A DNA stretch of 64,000 bases from Quadrisphaera sp. DSM 44207 (GCF_900101335.1 NZ_FNKA01000004.1:1-64000), one strand, 5' to 3'. Positions 26,713 to 36,353 are shown, counted from the first letter of the stretch. Made by a program: numbers and translations. The notes: a model not told the origin generated them from the letters alone.

Positions 26713-28440
26713 ATGACGGGTGCGGCGGGGGACGAGCAGCCGGGCGCGGGGGCGTGCGAGCACGCGCGGGCGATGCGCTCCGGCCTCGACGGCTTCTGGT
26801 GCGTGGACGCGGACGACCGCGTGCAGCACCTCGACACCCGGGCCCTGCGGCAGGTCGGGCGCCCGGCGGAGCAGGTCCTCGGGCGCGACCTGTGGGAGCT
26901 GCTCCCCGCCGCCCGCAACCCGCTGGCGCGCCTGCTCGCGCAGGTGCGCACGACCGGCGAGGCCGCCCGCGCCGAGCGCGACCTGCACCTGTGCGGGCGC
27001 GCGTTCGAGGTCCACGCGGTGCCGTCCGACGGGCTGGTCGGGCTGTGGTGGCGCGACGTGGACGACCGGGTGCGCGAGGCCGCCGAGCGCGAGCGCGCCC
27101 TGCTCGTCGAGCGCCAGGCCCGCCGGGCCGCCGAGGACGCGCGGGCGGAGCTGGCGCGCCAGGCGTCGTCCGACGCGCTGACCGGGCTGGCCAACCGCAC
27201 GGAGCTCGACCGCCGGCTGCGCGCCCACCTGACCCGCGACGGCCGCGCGGCGACGGTGCTGTTCCTCGACCTGGACCGCTTCAAGCCGATCAACGACAGC
27301 CTCGGGCACGCGGCCGGGGACGAGCTGCTGAGCCGGATCGCGGAGCGGCTGCGGCTGCTGGTGCGGGGCACCGACGTGGTGGCGCGCATCGGCGGCGACG
27401 AGTTCGTCGTCGCGCTCCTCGACGAGGACGTCACCAGCGCCGCCGCCGCGGCGGAGGACGTCGCCCGGCGCATCCTCGACGCCGTCCGCGAGCCGGTGCG
27501 GGTCGACGGCCACCGCCTGGCCGTCACCGCCAGCGTCGGCATCGCCGTCGGCGCGGCGCCGGGGGACGCCGACGCGCTCCTGCGCGACGCCGACGTCGCC
27601 CTGTACCGCACGAAGGACGCGGGCCGGGACGGCGTGACGTGGTTCGACGCCGTCCTGCGCCAGCAGGTGCAGGACCGGCACCAGCTCGAGTCCGACCTGC
27701 GCGGGGCGGTCAGGGCGGGCCAGCTCGCCCTGGCGTACCAGGCCGAGGTCGACCTGCGCAGCGGCGAGGTCGTCGGCGTCGAGGCGCTGCTGCGCTGGCA
27801 CCACCCCACCCGCGGGCCGGTGGACCCCGGGCAGTCGGTGGACCTCGCCGAGCAGACCGGCCTGATCGTGCCCGTGGGGGCGTGGGTGCTCGACACCGCC
27901 CTGGCCGACGCCGCCCGGTGGGCGCACCTGGAGCCGTTCACGACCTGGGTGAACGTCTCGGCCCGCCAGCTCGCGCGCCGCGGCTTCGCCGACTCCCTGC
28001 TCTCCCGGCTGGCGGCGGCGGACCTGCCGCCGTGGCGCGTCGGCGTGGAGGTGGCGGAGTCCGCGCTGGCCGAGCCGGGACGGGTCGGCGCCGAGCTGGC
28101 GCAGCTGTCCGGCAGCGGGGTGCGGATCGGGATCGACGACTTCGGCACGGGCTACAGCTCCCTGGCCCACCTCTCGCGCTTCCCGGTGGACGTGCTCAAG
28201 GTCGACGCGGCCTTCACCGCCCGCGCCGCCACCGCGCGCGGCGCGGCCCTGCTCGAGGGGATCACCACCCTCGGGCACGCCATCGACGCCCAGGTGATCG
28301 GCGAGGGGGTGGAGACGCCCGAGCAGCTGCGGCGCCTGCGGGACGCCGGCTGCGACGCCGCGATGGGCTTCCTGCTCGCCCGCCCGGTGCCGGCGGCGCA
28401 GGTGCCCACGGCGCCCCTGCGCCCGGGCCTGCTCCGCTGA
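26713..28440 (+). CDS. PAS-GGDEF-EAL c-di-GMP turnover protein
   Basis: The 575-residue cytoplasmic protein has an N-terminal PAS-like domain (to about residue 115), a short coiled coil (115-150), a GGDEF domain with an intact IGGDEF at 227-231 and an EAL domain starting with EALLRW at 357. The EAL part keeps [11 protein letters not shown] and GEGVET, so both synthesis and breakdown of c-di-GMP are possible. Near the end, the usual QG(Y/F) before the last strand reads MGF. It is convergent with rsiG, 32 bases apart, which links it in position to a c-di-GMP effector. Confidence 0.9.
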   Translation: MTGAAGDEQPGAGACEHARAMRSGLDGFWCVDADDRVQHLDTRALRQVGRPAEQVLGRDLWELLPAARNPLARLLAQVRTTGEAARAERDLHLCGRAFEVHAVPSDGLVGLWWRDVDDRVREAAERERALLVERQARRAAEDARAELARQASSDALTGLANRTELDRRLRAHLTRDGRAATVLFLDLDRFKPINDSLGHAAGDELLSRIAERLRLLVRGTDVVARIGGDEFVVALLDEDVTSAAAAAEDVARRILDAVREPVRVDGHRLAVTASVGIAVGAAPGDADALLRDADVALYRTKDAGRDGVTWFDAVLRQQVQDRHQLESDLRGAVRAGQLALAYQAEVDLRSGEVVGVEALLRWHHPTRGPVDPGQSVDLAEQTGLIVPVGAWVLDTALADAARWAHLEPFTTWVNVSARQLARRGFADSLLSRLAAADLPPWRVGVEVAESALAEPGRVGAELAQLSGSGVRIGIDDFGTGYSSLAHLSRFPVDVLKVDAAFTARAATARGAALLEGITTLGHAIDAQVIGEGVETPEQLRRLRDAGCDAAMGFLLARPVPAAQVPTAPLRPGLLR

Positions 28441-28444
28441 GCGC

Positions 28445-28484
28445 GCCGGGTCAGCGCCGGGTCAGTCCCGGGTCAGTCCCGGGC
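28445..28484. repeat. 11-12 bp tandem repeat across the rsiG stop
   Basis: CCGGGTCAG(C/T) units follow each other about every 11 bases. The TCA triplets at 28451, 28462 and 28473 are the complement of TGA; the last is the rsiG stop. The gene end has been multiplied downstream. Confidence 0.85.
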
Positions 28485-29024
28485 GACCTCGAAGCGGCGG
28501 GTCAGCTCCAGGGTCAGCGCCGCCTCGACGTCCTGGACGCGGCGGCGCAGGCCGGAGACCCTCCGCTCGAGCTCGCGCAGGTGGGTGACCGCGTCGGCGA
28601 GGTCGGCGTCGTCGAGCTGGGCCGGAGCGCTCAGGCGCACGTCCGCGACGGCCAGCTCCGCCTCGCGGCGGTGCTCGCCCACGCGGCTGGGCTGCGCCGA
28701 GAGGAAGCGGCCGCTGCCGCGCGTGGAGCGGGTGTCGTCGGCGAGGATCCGCGCGAGGGCCTCGGCGAGCTCCTCGTCGCTGCGGGCCTGGCCGCGCCCG
28801 GGCGCGGGGCGCTCGCCGGTGCGGTGCGCGCGCTCGGCCTCCAGCAGGTCCAGGCGCCCCTGCAGCAGCCGGCGGGTGTAGGACAGGTCCGTCTCCTCCT
28901 GCTGCGCGAGGTCGCGCCGCCGCCGCAGCGAGGAGTCGTCGAGGTCGCCCACGCCGGCCAGGAAGTCCGGTGAGAGCACCTGGTCGATCCGCCGACGTCC
29001 CCCGGGCCGGTACTCCACCGTCAT
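28473..29024 (-). CDS. rsiG: RsiG-type c-di-GMP-responsive anti-sigma factor
   Basis: The 183-residue, highly helical and charged protein contains the RsiG signature E(X)3S(X)2R(X)3Q(X)3D exactly once at Glu44-Ser48-Arg51-Gln55-Asp59. A second copy at Glu153-Ser157-Arg160-Gln164 has alanine (168) in the last position. In Streptomyces, RsiG holds the sigma factor WhiG inactive when two c-di-GMP molecules are clamped by these two motifs. WhiG-type sigma factors control sporulation or, in motile actinobacteria, flagella. I infer the same function; the sigma gene is not in the window. The ATG at 29024 gives the conserved start; the GT9 gene stop is 10 bases upstream, so co-transcription is likely. 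Confidence 0.85.
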   Translation of the reverse strand: MTVEYRPGGRRRIDQVLSPDFLAGVGDLDDSSLRRRRDLAQQEETDLSYTRRLLQGRLDLLEAERAHRTGERPAPGRGQARSDEELAEALARILADDTRSTRGSGRFLSAQPSRVGEHRREAELAVADVRLSAPAQLDDADLADAVTHLRELERRVSGLRRRVQDVEAALTLELTRRFEVARD

Positions 29025-29034
29025 GTCCGGCACG

Positions 29035-30345
29035 CTACCCGCGGGGACGGCGCGCCCGCAGGCCATCGGAGGACTCGCTGCCGAGCAGCTCCAGGCACTC
29101 GCCCAGCACGGCGGACGGCGCCAGGCGGGTGGCGCAGCGGAAGTCGATCGGGCAGTCCAGGTGCGGGCAGGGGCTGCACTCGACCTGGTGGCGGGCGACG
29201 CGGTGGCGCGAGGCGTCCGGGGCGGCCCAGCGCCGCGGGTCCCCGGAGAGGAAGACCACGACGCTCGGCACGGCGAGCGCGGAGGCGACGTGCGCGGCGC
29301 CGGTGTCGTTGCTGAGCAGCAGCGCCGCGCCCCGCAGCAGCGCGGCGAAGCCGCCCAGGCCGGTGCGCCCGCACACGTCGACCACGCCGGGGCCCGACGC
29401 CGTCGCCAGCGCCGGGGGCAGGGCGGCGAGGACGGCGTCGACGACGGGCTGCTCGGCGGGCACGCCCGTCAGCGCCACCCGCCACCCGGCGGCGACGAGG
29501 CCCGCGGCGACCTCGGCGAAGCGGGCGGGCGGCCAGCGGCGGCTGGAGCACGTGGCGCCGGCGTGCAGCGCGACGTAGCGGCCCGGCGCGAGGGCCGCCC
29601 CGGCGCGCACGGCGCCGGCCTCAGCCTCGTCGCGGGGGCCGACCGACAGCTCCAGGTGGCGCCCGGCGCCCGGCACGCCGAGGGCGGCGAACAGGTGCAG
29701 GTGCCGGTCGACCTCGTGCAGGTGGGCCGGGTAGGGCACGTGGGTGCTCAGGTCGACCAGGCCGGGCAGCTCCGGCGAGCCGAGGGCCGTGGTGGCGAAG
29801 AAGCCGCCCGTGCGGCGCGCGCCCACGGCCGCGGTGACGGCGTTGGCCACCGGGTTGGCGCCGTAGACCTGCAGGGCGAGGTCGAAGCGGCGCGCCCGGG
29901 CGTCGGCGACCCAGGCGTCCCAGCGCTCGGGCCGGGGCGGGCGCTCGGGGATGCCCGCGCGCCCGGGGAAGTCGAGCAGCTCGTCGACGTAGGCGCCCAT
30001 GCGCTCGACGACGGGGCGCATCTCGGCCCACGTGACGAGGGTGGTCCGCACGTCCGGCCGCGCGCGCCGCAGCGCCCGCAGCGCCGGCACGGTGCACAGC
30101 AGGTCGCCCATGCCGGTGCGCAGGCGCAGCAGCGCCACGGAGCGGACCGCGGGGTCGGCCAGCACGGGGTCGGCCAGCACGTGGTCGGCCAGCACGGGGT
30201 CGGCCAGCACGGGGTCGGCCAGCACGTGGTCGGCCAGCACGGGGTCGGCCAGCACGGGGTCGGCCAGCACGGGGTCGGCCAGCACGGGGTCGGCCAGCAC
30301 GGGGTCGGCCAGCACGGGGTCGCCCAGCGCGCCGGGCGCGCTCAC
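29035..30345 (-). CDS. glycosyltransferase family 9 protein with repetitive N-terminus
   Basis: The 436-residue protein has the GT9 (heptosyltransferase-like) core: [20 protein letters not shown] at the start of the fold, a [19 protein letters not shown] donor region and [20 protein letters not shown] cysteine cluster ([14 protein letters not shown]) near the end is common in this family. Before the core stand 11 VLADP or VLADH units encoded by 15-base repeats. The GTG start at 30345 overlaps the previous gene; each repeat unit also begins with GTG. It should add sugars to a cell-surface glycan together with the two GT4 enzymes upstream. Confidence 0.83.
   Translation of the reverse strand: MSAPGALGDPVLADPVLADPVLADPVLADPVLADPVLADHVLADPVLADPVLADHVLADPVLADPAVRSVALLRLRTGMGDLLCTVPALRALRRARPDVRTTLVTWAEMRPVVERMGAYVDELLDFPGRAGIPERPPRPERWDAWVADARARRFDLALQVYGANPVANAVTAAVGARRTGGFFATTALGSPELPGLVDLSTHVPYPAHLHEVDRHLHLFAALGVPGAGRHLELSVGPRDEAEAGAVRAGAALAPGRYVALHAGATCSSRRWPPARFAEVAAGLVAAGWRVALTGVPAEQPVVDAVLAALPPALATASGPGVVDVCGRTGLGGFAALLRGAALLLSNDTGAAHVASALAVPSVVVFLSGDPRRWAAPDASRHRVARHQVECSPCPHLDCPIDFRCATRLAPSAVLGECLELLGSESSDGLRARRPRG
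30151..30330. repeat. 15-bp tandem repeat, 11 copies plus one degenerate
   Basis: The unit GGGGTCGGCCAGCAC (with GTGG variants at 30181 and 30226) fills 30151-30315; a changed copy follows to 30330. On the coding strand each unit reads V-L-A-D-P/H. It forms the N-terminal tail of the GT9 protein. Confidence 0.95.
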
Positions 30346-31586
30346 GCGGCCCCGGTGGGGGGTGCCGGGGTGGCGCGGCGCTGGTCGCCGCCGGGGGTCA
30401 CGGCGTCGCGGTAGACCCGCAGCACGCCCGCGGCGAGCGACGGCCAGGCGTGGCCGGCCACCGCGCGGCGGGCCCGCGCGCCCATCGCCGCGGCGCGCAC
30501 GGGGTCGGCCAGCAGCTCGTCGAGCGCCGCGGCGAGCGCGGGCGCGTCGTCGACGGGCACGAGCCGGCCGGTCTCGCCGTCGCGCACGAGGCTGGGGATG
30601 CCGCCGGTGCGGGTGGCGACCACGGGCAGACCGGTGGCCATGGCCTCCACGACCGACGTGCCCATCTCCTCGTACCGGCTGGGCTGGACGGCGACCGCGG
30701 CGGTGCGCAGCGCGGCGGGCACGAGCCGGTGGTCGAGGTAGCCGGTCAGGCGCACGCGGCGCCCCGCGCCCAGCTGCGCCACGAGCGCCTCCAGCAAGGG
30801 CCGCTGCGGGCCCTCCCCGGCGAGGACGACGTCGGCGTCCTCGCGCATCAGCGCCGCGGCCCGCACGAGGGCGGGCAGGCCCTTCTGCTCCCCCAGCCGC
30901 CCGACGAAGAGCACCCGCGGGCGCGGCGGCCCGGGGGCCGGGTCGTCGGGGGCCAGCGGGTCGGGCCCGGGCGCGGCGGGCGGGGCGAACAGGTCGGGGT
31001 CGACGCCGGAGGGCAGCACGTGCACGCGCGCGGGAGCCGCGCCGTCGGCCAGGGCGGCCCGGGCGGCCCGCTCGGTGAGCACCAGCACGGCCGCGGCCTC
31101 GCGCACCGCGCCGAGCTCCAGGACCCCGCCGAGGCCGCGCATCAGGGCGGCGCGCGGACCGCGCCCGGGCAGGGTGTGGCGCAGGCTCAGGTGCACCGTG
31201 ACCACGAGCGGGACGCCGCGGGCCCGGGCGGCGGCGCGGGCCATCGGGAGGACCGCGAGGTCCTCGCCGAGGTGGGCGTGCACGAGGTCCACCCCGGCGG
31301 ACAGCCGCGGCAGCGCCGCCGCGGCCTGCGCCGCCCAGCCCTGGCGCAGCGCGGTGACCGGCCAGCCGAAGCGGTGCACCTCCGCGCCGGCGCCCAGCAG
31401 CTCCTCGCGCGGCTGGGACGGCGGCCACGACGTCACGACGCGCTGGCGCACGCCGAGGCGGTCGAGCGCCTGCACCAGGTGGCCGGTGTGGTTCTGCATG
31501 CCCCCGACGGCGTCGAAGCGCAGGTCCTCCGGCGGCACCGGCCGGTCGGGCACGCCGAAGACGGAGCACAGCCGCAGCACCCGCAT
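30342..31586 (-). CDS. glycosyltransferase family 4 protein
   Basis: The 414-residue protein is a GT-B glycosyltransferase: FDAVGGMQNHTGHLV at the N-terminal acceptor domain, VLPSGVDPDLF, VLFVGRLGEQKGL, and YEEMGTSVVEAMATGLPVV, the GT4 donor-binding loop. It may build part of an exopolysaccharide or glycan. The stop of the upstream GT and this ATG share a base (TGATG), and its own stop overlaps the GT9 gene, so all three are coupled. Confidence 0.87.
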   Translation of the reverse strand: MRVLRLCSVFGVPDRPVPPEDLRFDAVGGMQNHTGHLVQALDRLGVRQRVVTSWPPSQPREELLGAGAEVHRFGWPVTALRQGWAAQAAAALPRLSAGVDLVHAHLGEDLAVLPMARAAARARGVPLVVTVHLSLRHTLPGRGPRAALMRGLGGVLELGAVREAAAVLVLTERAARAALADGAAPARVHVLPSGVDPDLFAPPAAPGPDPLAPDDPAPGPPRPRVLFVGRLGEQKGLPALVRAAALMREDADVVLAGEGPQRPLLEALVAQLGAGRRVRLTGYLDHRLVPAALRTAAVAVQPSRYEEMGTSVVEAMATGLPVVATRTGGIPSLVRDGETGRLVPVDDAPALAAALDELLADPVRAAAMGARARRAVAGHAWPSLAAGVLRVYRDAVTPGGDQRRATPAPPTGAA

Positions 31587-32629
31587 CACGACCCCCACGC
31601 CGGGGCGAGGACCGCTGCCGTGCAGGCCGCCATCGCGGCGTCGGTGTGCGAGGCCAGCACCCGCTCGCGGCCGCAGCGGGCCAGCCGCGCGCGCAGGCCG
31701 GCGTCGGCGGCCAGGCGCGCCAGGGCCGCGGCCAGGGCCGCGGCGTCCCCGGGCTCGACGAGCAGCACGGCGCCGTCGAGGTGCTCGGGGACGTCCCCGA
31801 CCCGCGTCGCGGCGCACGGCAGGCCCGCGCCGGCGGCCTCGAGCAGCGCCAGCGGCAGGGCGTCCTCGCGGGAGGGCTGCACGTACGCGTCGAGGTCGGC
31901 GAGGAAGCCGTGCACGTCGGCGGCGAACCCGCGGAAGACCACGGGCAGGTCGCGCGCGGCGGCGGCGAGCGCGGCGGCCTCGCGGCCCTCGCCCGCCACG
32001 ACGACCTCGACGGTGCCCGCCGGCAGGGCCCGGACGGCGTCGAGGAGCACGTCGAGGCCCTTCTGCCGCGTCAGGCGCGCGAGGCAGCCGACGCGCAGCG
32101 GCGAGCCCGCCGGACGCTCGCGGAGCGCGACCGGCGGGGGCGGCGCCACCCCGTTGGGCACGTGGTGCACGCGGGCGGCCGGCACGCCGTGCTCGCGCAC
32201 CAGGTGCTCGGCGATCGGCCGCGACGGCGCGACGACGCCCCCCAGGGCCGCGTAGACCGCGGGCAGGTCCGCCGCCGCGGGCGTGCGGGCGTAGCGGTCG
32301 GTCATGTGCACCGTGGCCGTCACCGGCAGGCCCGTGGCCAGCGCCGCGCGCAGCAGCGGCACCTCGGCCACCGGGTCGGTGCAGTTCACGTGCACGGCGC
32401 GGGCGCCGGTGGCGGCCACGGCGTCGGCGACCTGCTGCGGAGCCGGGCCCTGCGCCGTGCGCCGCGGCCGGCCGGTGGCCTCGGCCCCGGCCGCCAGCTG
32501 CGCGTCCACCGGGGGCAGGGCCACGAGGGCCGCGGGCAGGTGGCGGAGCAGGGAGAGCAGGTAGCGCTGGGCGCCGCCGAACGCCGCCGGCCCGCTCAGC
32601 AGCGCCACCGGGCGCGACGGGGTCTGCAC
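31586..32629 (-). CDS. glycosyltransferase family 4 protein
   Basis: The 347-residue protein has GPAAFGGAQRYLLSLL, VPNGVAPPPPV, LRVGCLARLTRQKGLDVLLD and EDALPLALLEAAGAGLPC, as expected for a GT4 enzyme. It is the first of three coupled glycosyltransferase genes. It is shorter than its neighbour and the two are not close paralogs. GTG start. Confidence 0.85.
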   Translation of the reverse strand: MQTPSRPVALLSGPAAFGGAQRYLLSLLRHLPAALVALPPVDAQLAAGAEATGRPRRTAQGPAPQQVADAVAATGARAVHVNCTDPVAEVPLLRAALATGLPVTATVHMTDRYARTPAAADLPAVYAALGGVVAPSRPIAEHLVREHGVPAARVHHVPNGVAPPPPVALRERPAGSPLRVGCLARLTRQKGLDVLLDAVRALPAGTVEVVVAGEGREAAALAAAARDLPVVFRGFAADVHGFLADLDAYVQPSREDALPLALLEAAGAGLPCAATRVGDVPEHLDGAVLLVEPGDAAALAAALARLAADAGLRARLARCGRERVLASHTDAAMAACTAAVLAPAWGS

Positions 32630-32705
32630 GGCCGGAAGATAGCGCGCGCGACCGACGCCGCCTGCCCGGGCGCGCCCGCACGGACCAGCGCCCGCGCCGG
32701 GCGGG

Positions 32706-33224
32706 TCAGACGCGCTTGAGGCGGGCGGAGACGCGGGCGTGCAGCGGCTCGGTCGACGAGGCGACGTCCTGCACCCAGAGCAGGTCGCCCTCGACCTGGC
32801 CGTAGGTGCGCCTGGCGGCCGTGTAGTCCGGGCCGCCGGCGGTGCGGACGACGGCGTCCGTGACGAGCTCCGTCCGGGTGCCGACCGCGCGGCCGACGAA
32901 GACCTCCACCACCCCGGTCGGGTGGGCCAGCAGCAGCTCGACGTCCGCGCCCGGGCGCGTCGGCGCCGACTGCTCGGCCGCCAGGCGCCAGTAGCCGGCC
33001 TCGCTGTCGAGGGGCTCGGTGCGCTGCCCGTCGGCGTCCAGGCGCCACAGCTGCGAGCGGTGGTGCAGGAAGCCGCGCGGGTCGGCGGTCAGCTCCAGCT
33101 CCTGGCCGACCTGCGCCTCACCGGCCCGGGGGTCGGCGAGGACGCCGGCGCCCTCCCAGCGGCCCACCAGCCACGACAGCGGGACGAGGGAGGCCGGCAG
33201 GTCCGGGTCGATCTCGAGGGCCAC
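32706..33224 (-). CDS. nitrobindin-like heme-binding beta-barrel (FABP/THAP4-like) protein
   Basis: The 172-residue product has the LVGRWEGAGV motif near the start and a basic LHARVSARLKRV end. In nitrobindins these form the barrel lid and supply the heme-ligating histidine. Mycobacterial members isomerise peroxynitrite. Length fits the family. GTG start. It is followed by a very short membrane-protein gene and then ygfZ, a common actinobacterial neighbourhood as I recall it. Confidence 0.82.
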   Translation of the reverse strand: MALEIDPDLPASLVPLSWLVGRWEGAGVLADPRAGEAQVGQELELTADPRGFLHHRSQLWRLDADGQRTEPLDSEAGYWRLAAEQSAPTRPGADVELLLAHPTGVVEVFVGRAVGTRTELVTDAVVRTAGGPDYTAARRTYGQVEGDLLWVQDVASSTEPLHARVSARLKRV

Positions 33225-33239
33225 GGCAGCGGCTCCCGC

Positions 33240-33353
33240 TCAGCGCTGGCCCTTGAACAGGCGGTAGACCACGAAGCCGGAGAACCACGTGATCACCACC
33301 GCGCTGAGGCCGAGCAGCCCGGTGTAGAACGCTTCCAGCACGCCGAGGTCCAC
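33240..33353 (-). CDS. 37-residue single-span membrane protein
   Basis: A GTG-started frame encodes 37 residues: an acidic start (MDLGVLEAFY), one long hydrophobic helix containing SAVVITWFSGFVVY, and a basic end RLFKGQR. The positive-inside pattern implies the C-terminus is cytoplasmic. Very similar short proteins sit beside ygfZ in other actinobacteria, from memory. Function unknown. It lies between the nitrobindin-like gene and ygfZ in the same direction. Confidence 0.65.
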   Translation of the reverse strand: MDLGVLEAFYTGLLGLSAVVITWFSGFVVYRLFKGQR

Positions 33354-33376
33354 GACCGCCAGCCTACCCGCCGCCT

Positions 33377-33437
33377 GCGCCGGGTCAGGGGGCGCGCCGG
33401 GTCAGGGGTGCGCCGGGTCAGGGGCGCGCCGGGTCCG
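33377..33437. repeat. 16-17 bp tandem repeat across the ygfZ stop
   Basis: GCGCCGGGTCAGGGG units recur four times with small changes. TCA triplets at 33385, 33402 and 33418 mark three copies of the gene end; the last is the active ygfZ stop. Confidence 0.88.
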
Positions 33438-34566
33438 GGCGGGCGCCGCCGCGCGCCGGGGGCGGCGCGAAGCCCGCGCGCGGGCGCGGCGCGGCGGTCC
33501 CGGCGTCCGGGGAGACGACGACCTCCTGGGCGGCCGCGATCCCGTCGGCCAGCAGGCGGGCGTCGACGGGGGTGGAGCGCCGCACGACGGCGAGCGCGAC
33601 GGGGCCGAGCTCGTGGTGGCGCGCGGGCGTCGTCACGCGCCCCACGGGCCGCTGCGAGGCGGCGTCCACGACCTCCGCGCCCGGCGCGGGCAGCCCGGCG
33701 CCGCTGCCGTCGAGGTGCAGCAGCACCAGGCGGCGCGGCGGGCGACCGAGGTTGTGCACCTTGGCGACGGTCTCCTGGCCGCGGTAGCAGCCCTTGGCCA
33801 GGTGCACGGCGGTGCGCAGCCAGTCCAGCTCGTGCGGGATGGACCGCTCGTCGGTCTCGAAGCCCCAGCGGGGGCGCCACGCGGCCACGCGCAGCGCCTC
33901 GGACGCCCACGTGCCCGCCAGCGGCCGGTCGGCCGTGGCGGCCGCGAGGTCCGCGCGCGGCACGAGGACCTCGCGCCACGGGCGGTCGGCGCCCGGGTGG
34001 GCGGCGTCGGGCACCGCGGCGTAGGAGGCGGAGGTGGGCGCCGTGGCCGGCCAGCGGTCGACCCACGCCAGCGGCTCCCCCGCCGCGGACTCGCGGGCGA
34101 CGGGCTCGCCGACCACCGCGAGGTCGGCCGTGGCGTCGCGCACCTCCACGCGGAGCAGGAAGCGCATCCGCTCCAGCCACGCCACCAGCGGCGCGACCTC
34201 GGCGGCCTCGACGACGAGGTGCGTGACCTGGCCGTCGTCGACGACGCGCAGCGCGTGCTCGATGCGGCCCTCGGGGCTGAGCACGAGGGACTCCGTGGAC
34301 GTGCGCGGCGCCAGCCCGCTCAGGCGCTGGCTGGTCAGGGAGTCGAGCCAGCCCAGCCGGTCCGGTCCGCTGACCTGCACGACCCCGCGGGAGGAGAGGT
34401 CGACGAGCGCCAGGCCCTGCTCGAGCATCCGCTGCTCGCGCACGGGATCGCCGTAGTGCCAGGCGACGCCGGCGTCGGCGCCCTCGGCCTCGACGGCGCC
34501 GGGGCGCTCCAGCAGCGGGCTGCGCCGGGCGCGCGGGAAGGCGCCCGGGCTCGCGGTCGTGCTCAT
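33418..34566 (-). CDS. ygfZ: YgfZ/GcvT-domain folate-binding protein (Fe-S maintenance)
   Basis: The 382-residue protein has the YgfZ signature KGCYRGQETVAK and GcvT-type N-terminal regions (ALVDLSSRGVVQVSGPDRLG, LSPEGRIEHALRVVDDG). YgfZ uses tetrahydrofolate to support repair or assembly of certain Fe-S enzymes, in the cytoplasm. The ATG at 34566 fits the family start. The C-terminal 35 residues are Pro/Ala/Arg-rich and end in the tandem-repeat region. Confidence 0.9.
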   Translation of the reverse strand: MSTTASPGAFPRARRSPLLERPGAVEAEGADAGVAWHYGDPVREQRMLEQGLALVDLSSRGVVQVSGPDRLGWLDSLTSQRLSGLAPRTSTESLVLSPEGRIEHALRVVDDGQVTHLVVEAAEVAPLVAWLERMRFLLRVEVRDATADLAVVGEPVARESAAGEPLAWVDRWPATAPTSASYAAVPDAAHPGADRPWREVLVPRADLAAATADRPLAGTWASEALRVAAWRPRWGFETDERSIPHELDWLRTAVHLAKGCYRGQETVAKVHNLGRPPRRLVLLHLDGSGAGLPAPGAEVVDAASQRPVGRVTTPARHHELGPVALAVVRRSTPVDARLLADGIAAAQEVVVSPDAGTAAPRPRAGFAPPPARGGARPDPARP

Positions 34567-34914
34567 GACGAGCACAGCGCTCGGCGGCCGCTGCGCCTTC
34601 CCGGCCGTAGCCGGTCGTGGACCACACACAGTCGACCCCGGCGGGCTGGCAGGCCGATGCGGCCGCGGCATGTGCAGGAGGGCGCCGCGCCACAGAGCGC
34701 ATGCATCCTCCACGACGACCGCGGTCAGGGGACGTCGGGGCTGTAGCGACCGGTGATGGCGTTGAGCACCTGAAACGTACGATGCACCTGCTCCGCATCA
34801 GGTGTTGACAAGACCACCGTTCGCTGCAGTTCAATGGTCAGGTCGGGCCTTCGGGACTGGCAAAGGCAGAGCAACGTCGCTTCGCCTCTCGTCACCACCT
34901 GATCCGGGCAGTCA
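34567..34914. other. gene-free stretch at the left edge of a lower-GC region
   Basis: These 348 bases separate ygfZ from a secreted-protein gene on the other strand. Base composition falls from about 75% GC to near 60%. A minus-strand frame ending at 34725 looks partly gene-like but would overlap the next gene's signal peptide. I see no clear promoter, tRNA or repeat. Confidence 0.5.
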
Positions 34915-35844
34915 ATGAAGACAGCATCAGGCAGGCTCAGCCTCTTGACAGCAGCGGCAGTCATGGTAGCCACCGCGTCCCCCGCATACGCCTCGTTGGA
35001 ACCAGCGACCGTGGACGAGACGCAGGATGTGGGGAAGGCGGGTATGCCGGACCTCGGACCCCAGGTCACACCTGAGGCATCGCTCACTGGAGCGCTGACA
35101 GCAGACTTAAACGAGTCGACCGCCCTCGCGGTCTCGGCCGACGACGGAACCGTTGAGCTCACCTCTGACGAGGCGCCCTCTTCGCTGAGCGTCACATTGC
35201 CTCCGGAGGTCGCAAGCGAGACTCCCGAGGTGTCGGAACAGGGAGCTATCGTCTTTCCGCCCAGCGGATCTACAGGGGTCACCACGGAAGTCCTCGCCCT
35301 CGCAGACGGCCGAGTCTCGATCCAAGCGACGCTGGCCGGTCCGCAAAGCCCTGACTCGTTCCGCTACGAGCTCGGCGACGGCCAGGTTCCTCACCTCCGG
35401 CCTGACGGCGGTATCGATCTCGTTTCGAGCGCGACGGGGTCGGTCATCGGAGCGATCGATCCACCATGGGCATTCGATGCGGACGGCCGAGCGGTGCCCA
35501 CGTCGTACTCCATTGACGGCAGTACGGTGGTCCAGACCGTCAAGGCGCCGGACGATGCGACTTATCCAGTTGTGGCTGATCCCACGTTCGGTCACACGTA
35601 CGGGATCCCGACTGCGTACCTCAACAAGAGAGAGTCTCGGCAAGCCGCTGACGCTGGCGACATCTCCGCGGTGTGCGGCGCCATCGGCCTTTGGAGCCCC
35701 CCTGCAGGAGTGATCTGCGGCCTTAACATCTCCATCATCGTACGAGGGTCTAAGCCCATCGTGGCCTCCGGTAAGTGCGTGAAGCTGCTCCTCAGCCCCG
35801 TCTCCGCTACCCCAGTGGCCTACACGGGAGGTAACTGTCGATAG
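34915..35844 (+). CDS. secreted protein of unknown function
   Basis: The 309-residue product begins with a typical signal peptide: MKTASGRLSLL, a hydrophobic core and a predicted cleavage after ASPAYA. The mature part is acidic with many Ser, Thr and Val. It contains DDATYPVVADPTF, a motif often seen in secreted actinobacterial proteins before variable C-terminal domains. The end has four cysteines (VCGAIGLW, VICGLN, GKCVKL, GNCR) that could form disulfides. Codon use is less GC-rich than in neighbours, consistent with acquisition. No enzymatic motif is seen. Confidence 0.7.
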   Translation: MKTASGRLSLLTAAAVMVATASPAYASLEPATVDETQDVGKAGMPDLGPQVTPEASLTGALTADLNESTALAVSADDGTVELTSDEAPSSLSVTLPPEVASETPEVSEQGAIVFPPSGSTGVTTEVLALADGRVSIQATLAGPQSPDSFRYELGDGQVPHLRPDGGIDLVSSATGSVIGAIDPPWAFDADGRAVPTSYSIDGSTVVQTVKAPDDATYPVVADPTFGHTYGIPTAYLNKRESRQAADAGDISAVCGAIGLWSPPAGVICGLNISIIVRGSKPIVASGKCVKLLLSPVSATPVAYTGGNCR

Positions 35845-36353
35845 ACCGACCTGCATAGTTGCACTTGCAGTCGCTGCCGCCCGGAACTACTTGCCTCCAA
35901 GTGGTGGTGACGCATCGTGACACGACCGCCGCGGGCTGGGTGCCGGGCAACTACATGAACGGCCACAGGCCCGGGGAGTGGCGATCCTTTCAAGGAGGAC
36001 AAAGGCACGATGCTGCTCCTCGGGCCTGCTAGTCCGCTGATGTCTCCGGCGAGCACCGCACCTGAGCGCAGACATGTCCTCCGCTCAGGTCGAGCGGCAG
36101 GCGCGGCTGACGGCGTCACGGCGGCTGGTGGTCAGGTAGCTCGTGACGAGTTTGCGCCACGAGGTCGTGTCGCCGCTGTCCTGTGCACAGAGGTAGTGAC
36201 AGGGTGAGCTTCACGGGGAAACATTCACCCCTACGCATAATCCACTCACGTCCTCCGCCATCACCGTACGTGATGACAACGCCGCTAGTATCATCGTCGC
36301 AGTCAATCCAGACGGACGAGGGCGGTCTGACATGCGGGGCATGAGGTAGACTC
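35845..36353. other. intergenic, lower-GC, no convincing gene
   Basis: These 509 bases hold only short frames without matching features. A minus-strand frame (36116-36355) has a plausible amino-acid pattern (VWIDCDDDTSG...GGREWIM) but no ribosome site, and it overlaps the leader of the next gene. GAGGTAG just before 36354 is a fair ribosome site for that gene. Confidence 0.45.

Noticed and set aside
30151-30330. Reading the 15-bp array as a CRISPR
   Set aside because: Units are directly adjacent with no spacers and are translated in frame.
34725-35285. Minus-strand frame ending at 34725 with a gene-like C-terminal part
   Set aside because: It overlaps the signal peptide and coding start of the secreted-protein gene on the plus strand, has no ribosome site and matches no family I know.
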